From Guadua angustifolia (Eukaryota > Streptophyta > Magnoliopsida > Poales > Poaceae), in contig JAYEVE010001401.1 in the NCBI GenBank assembly GCA_036346375.1, forward strand, positions 124,001-188,000: a stretch of 64,000 nucleotides of DNA, read 5' to 3'. A program made the position numbers and the translations under genes. Under the pieces are notes generated by a model, which saw only the letters and a program-made list of their open reading frames with translations, was not told the origin of the DNA and made no database searches. Shown here piece after piece: positions 58,502-64,000 of this stretch. The first letter of the stretch is position 1. Each line of letters starts with the position of its first letter.

Positions 58502-59400
58502 GCGAGAACAAGGATGATGTTACCATCGACGACTGTGTCCTTCAATCAGAGTTGTCGACCATGCTGGAGGAGATAAAAACGATGTTCAAGGAGCATGCCA
58601 TGACGACGAACAGGACCCTTGAGAGCATCGATCGACGAGTTTCCACCCTCGCCGATAGGATGGATGCCGTCGAAAAACGTCCTCCCGCGACTATTGATGG
58701 AGATGCATCCGTCAACAGCGGCATCAACAACGGCAACAACCACGGCAACAACGACCATGGCGAGGATGGTGATTTTGAGGAAGATGAAGATGAGCAAGAA
58801 CGCGCCCGAGCGAACTGCTCAGCGAACGCCCGCTTGCATGACCGTCTTCGCCGCAACCATCACGGTATGGGAGGTAATAACCGAACCACAATGATGATCC
58901 TTTCACTAAGGTAAAATTCACCATCCCTTCCTTTTACGGAGCTTATGATGCTGATGCTTACTTAGATTGGGAGATGACGATTAGAGCAAAAATTTAATTC
59001 CCATCTAGTTCCGAGATTCATAGAGTTAGACAAGCCACTAGTGAATTTAAAGATTTTGCTATAATCTGGTGGAATGAACTAGTAAATGCCGCTTACAACC
59101 TGATTCTTGGCGAGATTAAAAGATGCTATCGTAATAGATTTGTTCCTCCTTCCTACCAACGTGATATGCGCAAGAGATTGCAACGATTAGATCAAGGTAG
59201 TATGACTGCTCGGGAATATTACCAAGAGCTTCAAAAGGGTATGTTACTGTTGTGGGGTAGTAGAGGAACACGAGGATAAAATTTCTCGTTTTTACGGTGG
59301 GTTGCGCCCGTAAATTCAGGATATTGTTGATTATAAAGAATATACAACTGTCAATCGCTTGTTTCAACTTGCTATGTTAGCGAGAGAAGGAGTTGCGAGG
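58502..59400 (+). pseudogene. Gypsy gag relic
   Basis: An N-terminal helical part (LSTMLEEIKTMFKEHAM, TLESIDRRVSTLADRMD) and an Asp/Glu/Asn-rich linker are followed after frame changes by the retrotransposon gag core (KFTIPSFYGAYDADAYLDWE, RDMRKRLQRLDQG, TVNRLFQLAMLARE). Several stops and shifts. The start codon is unclear; ATG at 58484 is out of frame. Confidence 0.85.
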
Positions 59401-59599
59401 GCGCCATTCTAAGAGCGAGAACAACGTCGGCCACACCTTTACGCCTCGAGCGACTACGGGACAAGCGAAGCAGTGCCTTCTTCCACCTTCCGACCAACTG
59501 CACCGCCACCTCACGCGAGCACCACGCGGGCATCGACGGCACCGCCTGCCGATGCCACGGACGGCGAAGAAGTCGACCCGCCAACACCGCCAAGAGCTC

Positions 59600-60250
59600 C
59601 TCCGTCGTTTCCACGGCCGTAAATCGACGGAATTGCCGCCATAAGTGCCAAGGATTGGCCACATCAGAGAGAATGCCTGACCGGCGGGCATACATCGCCA
59701 CCGACGACGGAGGTTACATCAGCGCCTCCGATGTTGAAGATGAGGTCGGCGACACCAGATTGGACGACGGCGTGGATGATGATGATGCCACCTTTGGCGC
59801 CGAGGATACCGCTGCGTCAGGGGCCATCATTGTCCGGCGTGTCCTTAGCGCACAAATGGAGCAAGCGAGCAAGCGGCGACGGCGCCACAACTTGTTCCAG
59901 ATTTTCTTCGTCATCAACAACCGACGGCAGCGTGATCATTGACTCCGGCGTTGCAACAACTTGGTGAGTACAGATTTGGTCAAGAAGCTTGGCTTGACCA
60001 CATGCTCGCTTACTCCACATCCATACCACATTCAAGTGGTTGAATGATTCCGCAAAGCTAAGGTAACACAAACAGTTGGGTTCATTTTTCCATTGGTTCC
60101 TATTACGATTTTTGCTGGTTGTGATGTGGTTCCGATGCAAGCTTGCTCTCTTTTATTAGGTCGCCCATGGGAATATGACACTGATGCACTTCACCACGGT
60201 AGAAGTAATAAATACACTTTTATGCATAAGGAAATAAAATTACACTTCTA
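59600..60250 (+). pseudogene. Gypsy zinc knuckle and aspartic protease relic
   Basis: CHKCQGLATS at about 59645 is a frameshifted CCHC knuckle followed by DRRAYIATDDGG. The protease follows: IIDSG (about 59934-59948), NNLVSTDLVKKLGLTT in another frame, and a LLLGRPWEYD end at about 60155. Confidence 0.8.
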
Positions 60251-60253
60251 CCT

Positions 60254-61850
60254 TTGACCCCCGCTGAAATTGTTAAATCTGATAGGGAGCGGATTGCTAA
60301 TGACAAGAAACCCATTGATGAAAAATCTGAAATTCAGCATGTAGCCAACCAAATTAAATTGAGGAATCCCGTCTTGCTTGCTACAAAATCTGATCTTGTT
60401 GCCATTAGTGATGATGCTTTGTGCTATGTTTTGATATGCAAAGATGCTTTATTTTCATTGGATGATATGCCCAATACTTTGCCTCCTGCTGTCACTAACC
60501 TTTTGCAGGAGTATGCGGATGTTTTCTCTGTGAGATACCTCGGGACTCCCACCCATACGAGGATTGAGCACCAAATTGATTTGATACAGGAGCGAGTTTG
60601 CCAAACCGAGCTGCTTATAGGACCAACCCCAGGAGACTAAGGAGATTCAGCGCCAAGTCCAAGATCTTTTGGATCGCGGGTATGTACGTGAAGAGCCTTA
60701 ATCCTTGTCTTTGTTCTGTTCTTTTGGTTCCTAAGAAAGATGGCGGTTATGCGCATGTGCGTAGATTGTAGAGCCATTAACAATATCACAATAAGGTATC
60801 GTCATCCTATTCCTAGGTTAGATGACATGCTTGATGAGTTAAGTGGTTCTATAATTTTTCTAAGGTTGACTTGCGTAGTGGATACCACCAAATAAGAATG
60901 AAATTGGGAGATGAATGGAAAACAGCTTTTAAAACCAAGTTTGGATTGTATGAGTGGTTAGTCATGCCTTTTGGGTTAACTAATGCACCTAGCACTTTCA
61001 TAAGCTTAATGAGCGAGGTTTCTGAGCTTTCATTGGGAAATTTGTGGTGGTTTATTTTGATGATATATTGATTTACAGAAGTCGTTACATGAACATCTTG
61101 ATCATCTACGCTGTTTTTTGATGCTTTTGCGTCTTGCTGCGTTTATTTGGTAACCTCTCGAAGTGCACTTTTTGCACCGAACGAGTATCGTTTCTTAGCT
61201 ATGTTGTGACTCAGCGAGGGCATTGAGGTGGATGAAGCCAAGGTGCACGCGATTAAGAGTTGGCCAACGCATACAGCGATTTCACAAGTCGCGGAGTTTC
61301 CATGGACTTGCGGATTTTACCGCCGCTTTGTGAAGGATTTCAGCACCATTGCAGCCCCATTGAATGAATTGACGAAGAAGAGTTGTGTTCCATTGGGGCA
61401 AGCACAGGAGAATGCCTTCAACCTTTTGAAAGATAAGCTTACTAATGCACCTTTACTCCAACTTCCTCGATTTTAATAAGACCTTTGAGCTTGAATGTGA
61501 TGCTAGTGGGATTGGAATTGGTGGTGTTTTGATGCAAGATAGAAAACACATTACTTATTTTAGCGAAAAATTGAGTGGTCTGTTTTGAATTATTCCGCGT
61601 ATGATAAAAGAATTGTATGCTCTTGTGTGATCTTTAGAAGCGTGGCAACATTATCTTTGGCCCAAAGAATTTGTTATTCATTCCGATCATGAGTCGCTAA
61701 AACATATTCATGATCAAGTGAAACTCAATCGTAGACATGCTAAATGGGTTGAATTTATTGAATCTTTTCCTTATGTTATCAAACACAAGAAAGGAAGGAT
61801 AATGTGATTCTTTGATGCCTTGTCTAGGAGATATACCATGTTGTCCCAAC
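60254..61850 (+). pseudogene. Gypsy reverse transcriptase and RNase H relic
   Basis: A pre-RT region (60254-60640, LTPAEIVKSDRERI, LPPAVTNLLQEYADVF) is followed by RT motifs in shifting frames: CRAINNITIRYRHPIPRLDD (about 60769), DLRSGYHQIRMK (60868), WLVMPFGLTNAPSTF (60955), VVYFDDILIY (about 61033). The catalytic YFDD box is intact in its own frame. RNase H: FELECDASGIGIGGVLM (61488), HAKWVEFIESFPYVIKHKKG. At least six frame breaks. Confidence 0.9.
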
Positions 61851-62039
61851 TTGATTGTCGAATATTTGGATTGGAATCAATTAAAGAACAATATGTTAAT
61901 GATGATGATTTTAAAGATGTCTTGCTGCATTGCAAAGAGGGAAGAACAAGGGACAAATATGTGATAAATGATGGATTTGTGTTTAGAGCTAACCGCCTAT
62001 GCATTCGAGTTGGATCCGTTCGTTTTCTTTTTGATACTG

Positions 62040-63115
62040 GGAGGCTCATGGAGGAGGTTTGATGGGTCATTTTGGTGCCAAGAAGGCGGAGGCCGTGCTG
62101 TCCGCTCACTTCTTTTGGCCGAAGATGTGGCGAGACATTGAGAAGTTTGTATCCCGCTGCACAACATGTCAAAAGGTAAGTCACGATTGAATCCACATGG
62201 TTTATATATGTCTCTTCCTGTTCCTAGCACTCCATGGGAGGATATATCTATGGACTTTGTTTCTGTTGCCTAGGACCAAGAGGGAGGGATAGTGTTTTTG
62301 TGGTGGTCGATAGATTTTCTAAGATGGCTCACTTTATTCCTTGTCATAAAAGCGACGATCTGTTAATATTGCTAACCTTTTCTTTCAAGAAATCGTTCGC
62401 TTGCATAGTATGCCTTCTACTATTGTTTCAGATCGTGATGCCAAGTTTTTGAGCCACTTTTGGAGAACTCTATGGAATAAATTGGGGACCAAGCTGCTGT
62501 TTTCAACAACATGTCATCCCCAAACCGGCCAAACCGAGGTAGTAAATCGTACATTATCTACTATGTTGAGGGCTGTTTTGAAGAAGAATTTGAAGATGTG
62601 GGAAGAGTGTTTACCGCATGTTGAGTTAAACTTATAATAGGGCGGTCCACTCCACCACTAAGGTAAGTCCTTTTCAGGTAGTGTATGGCTTCAATCCCGT
62701 GCTCTTATTGATCTATTACCTTTACCTACTTGGTGAACAGGTTAATCATGATGCTAAGGAGCGTGCTGAATTTATTCTGAAATTGCATGAAAAGACTAAA
62801 GAAAATATTGAAATGATGAATGAAAGGTATCGGATTGCGGGAAGCAAAAGGTAGAAAGGAGGTAAAACTTGAACGGGTGATTTAGTATGGTTACACTTGA
62901 GAAAGGATCATTTTCAGAATTGAGAAAATCTAAATTAATGCCTAGAGCTGATGGTCCTTTCAAGATACTTGAGAAAATAAATGATAATGCATATAAACTT
63001 GAGTTGCTGCTTGAATTTGGGGTTAGTCCCACATTTAATATTGCAGATTTGAAACCGTTCATGGGAGAAGAAGATGAGCTTGAGTCGAGGACGACTTCAC
63101 TTCAAGAGGGGAGAA
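62040..63115 (+). pseudogene. Gypsy integrase relic
   Basis: A zinc-binding start (LMGHFGAKKAEAVLSAHFFW, CTTCQK, 62060-62175) is followed by the catalytic core with PWEDISMDFV (62232), VVDRFSKMAHFIPCHKSDD, SDRDAKFLSHFWRTLW (62430) and GQTEVVNRTLSTMLRAVL, in broken frames. The C-terminal part DLVWLHLRKDHFSELRKSK to ADLKPFMGEEDE is open from 62887 and continues past 63115 into the LTR. No classic chromodomain is seen. Confidence 0.88.
63104..63115 (+). other. Polypurine tract of the gypsy element
   Basis: aagaggggagaa directly before the 3' LTR; it is also translated as part of the integrase frame. Confidence 0.85.
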
Positions 63116-64000
63116 TGATGAGGACATCACTCCTATGCATCGCCGAGACTCCTCCGGTTGTGATGCAAGGACCCATCACAAGAGCACGAGCACGGCAATT
63201 GAATCAACAGGTGAGCTCGTTCCTAAGTACTCGTGCATATACTTGTGAGGATGGTATGCTACCTAATGATATTATTGATTATATTGTACTTAGGAATTTT
63301 GGAGAGGATCATGAAGGCTTTGGAAACCAGCAAGGGCCAAGAGGAAGGCAAGGAAGGTGTCCAAGTCAAGTTGGAGACCTAATTCATCTCGGAGTCGACT
63401 ACCTCGGCCACCAGGAGCAGTGCTCACTAAAATCATCGCCCAGGCCACAAACGGGCTCCGATTTCGATGATCCACATATGCCTCGAAAGCTAAGGAGATA
63501 ATCTTTCCAATGGCCCTAGTTTCAGGTCATTTGGACTTCGGAGTCGATGGGAATTTGCATTGAAAGTTGGCAAACAGAATCTGTCCCAGGGTGCTGCGTC
63601 ACCAATTTGGGCCGTTGGCCCATGTATCGTGTTGGAGTCCATCACGGACTCGTCTAGGGTTTCTAGGACGTCTCCTAGCCTTTATATTCAGTAGCCGCCG
63701 CTAGGGTTTGATTTGGGGTTTTGCTTAGATTAATTCTGTCTTTGAACGGTGTCGCCGTTCATCGGTTTGTGAGACCCCAACTCGTGAGCTTCATCCTCAA
63801 TTGCAAATTCAGTTGCATCTTTTTTGTTCTTGCTTGTGTTCTCGATTCATTGGCAGGATTAGCCTTCGTGGCGAGGTCAACCGGCAGCGCCACGGTTGAT
63901 AACCAAAGGACGCGTGGTCTTTGTGATTGCGAGGGTTTTGATCGTGCCGATCAAGAAGCCGGATCGTGTGTCTCGCGCCGCCTAATCGACTTACCCTCCA
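63116..64000 (+). repeat. 3' LTR of the gypsy element, cut by the window end
   Basis: 885 bp matching 56272 onward, with small differences such as gcatcgccgag for gcatacgcccgag. The open frame from integrase runs to 63501 and includes QGPITRARARQLN. Confidence 0.92.

Larger units (their letters stand above)
56272..64000 (+). mobile_element. Decayed Ty3/gypsy retrotransposon, CRM-like chromovirus type
   Basis: 5' LTR 56272-57183, primer site 57186-57196, gag, protease, RT/RNase H, integrase, purine tract 63104-63115 and 3' LTR 63116 to the window end, about 30 bp short of completion. It is inserted in the CACTA C gene with TCAAC at 56267-56271; the other duplication is outside. Frames are broken by many small indels. 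The integrase frame reads through the purine tract into the 3' LTR. Confidence 0.9.

Overview
The window is a stretch of a grass (Poaceae) nuclear genome, almost wholly transposable elements. The grass assignment is an inference from long LTR elements with initiator-Met-tRNA primer sites, CACTA transposons with Ulp1-like second genes, chromovirus LTRs and a very GC-rich small gene. I cannot name the species. Only one gene looks like an intact ordinary host gene: a 126-codon secreted, probably GPI-anchored protein at 24540-24920 with its own TATA box.

Layout. 1-473 and 10531-11827 are old host sequence with a 90-bp tandem repeat, split by a 10-kb non-coding LTR retrotransposon (474-10525, minus strand, duplication ACTTA). 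11828-20152 is the right part of a CACTA transposon (copy A) whose second gene is split by a 5.6-kb solo LTR (12710-18322, duplication CCCAG). 20502-23964 is a short-LTR retrotransposon (duplication GAAGA) carrying spliced fragments of at least four host genes: arogenate/prephenate dehydratase, a PPR protein, V-ATPase subunit A and an F-box/LRR protein. The host gene follows, then 2.9 kb of higher-order repeats (25027-27945).

27946-30753 is the 3' half of a decayed Ty1/copia element (minus) holding a solo LTR (29265-29793). Its pol is cut by a second CACTA element (copy B, from 30754), which itself carries a 3.1-kb solo LTR (33501-36588) and a second non-coding LTR retrotransposon (37079-45822, plus) related to the first one. 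A third CACTA copy (C, about 47049 onward, gene on minus) carries a complete small CACTA element (D, 47711-52892, duplication GGA) and a decayed Ty3/gypsy element (56272 to the window end) whose integrase frame runs into its 3' LTR as in centromeric CRM-type chromoviruses.

How the parts relate. This is a nest up to four layers deep (copia, CACTA B, CACTA C, then CACTA D or gypsy). Most boundaries are fixed by terminal repeats plus matching target-site duplications. No element looks autonomous: the non-coding LTR elements need proteins supplied in trans, the CACTA copies show no TNP2-type transposase and have broken second genes, and the copia and gypsy frames are disrupted. The most unusual unit is the multi-gene chimeric retrotransposon at 20.5-24.0 kb. 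A caution: copies of the same repeat differ mainly at CTG/CAG/CCGG-like sites, so some frameshifts may be consensus errors at methylated cytosines rather than mutations.
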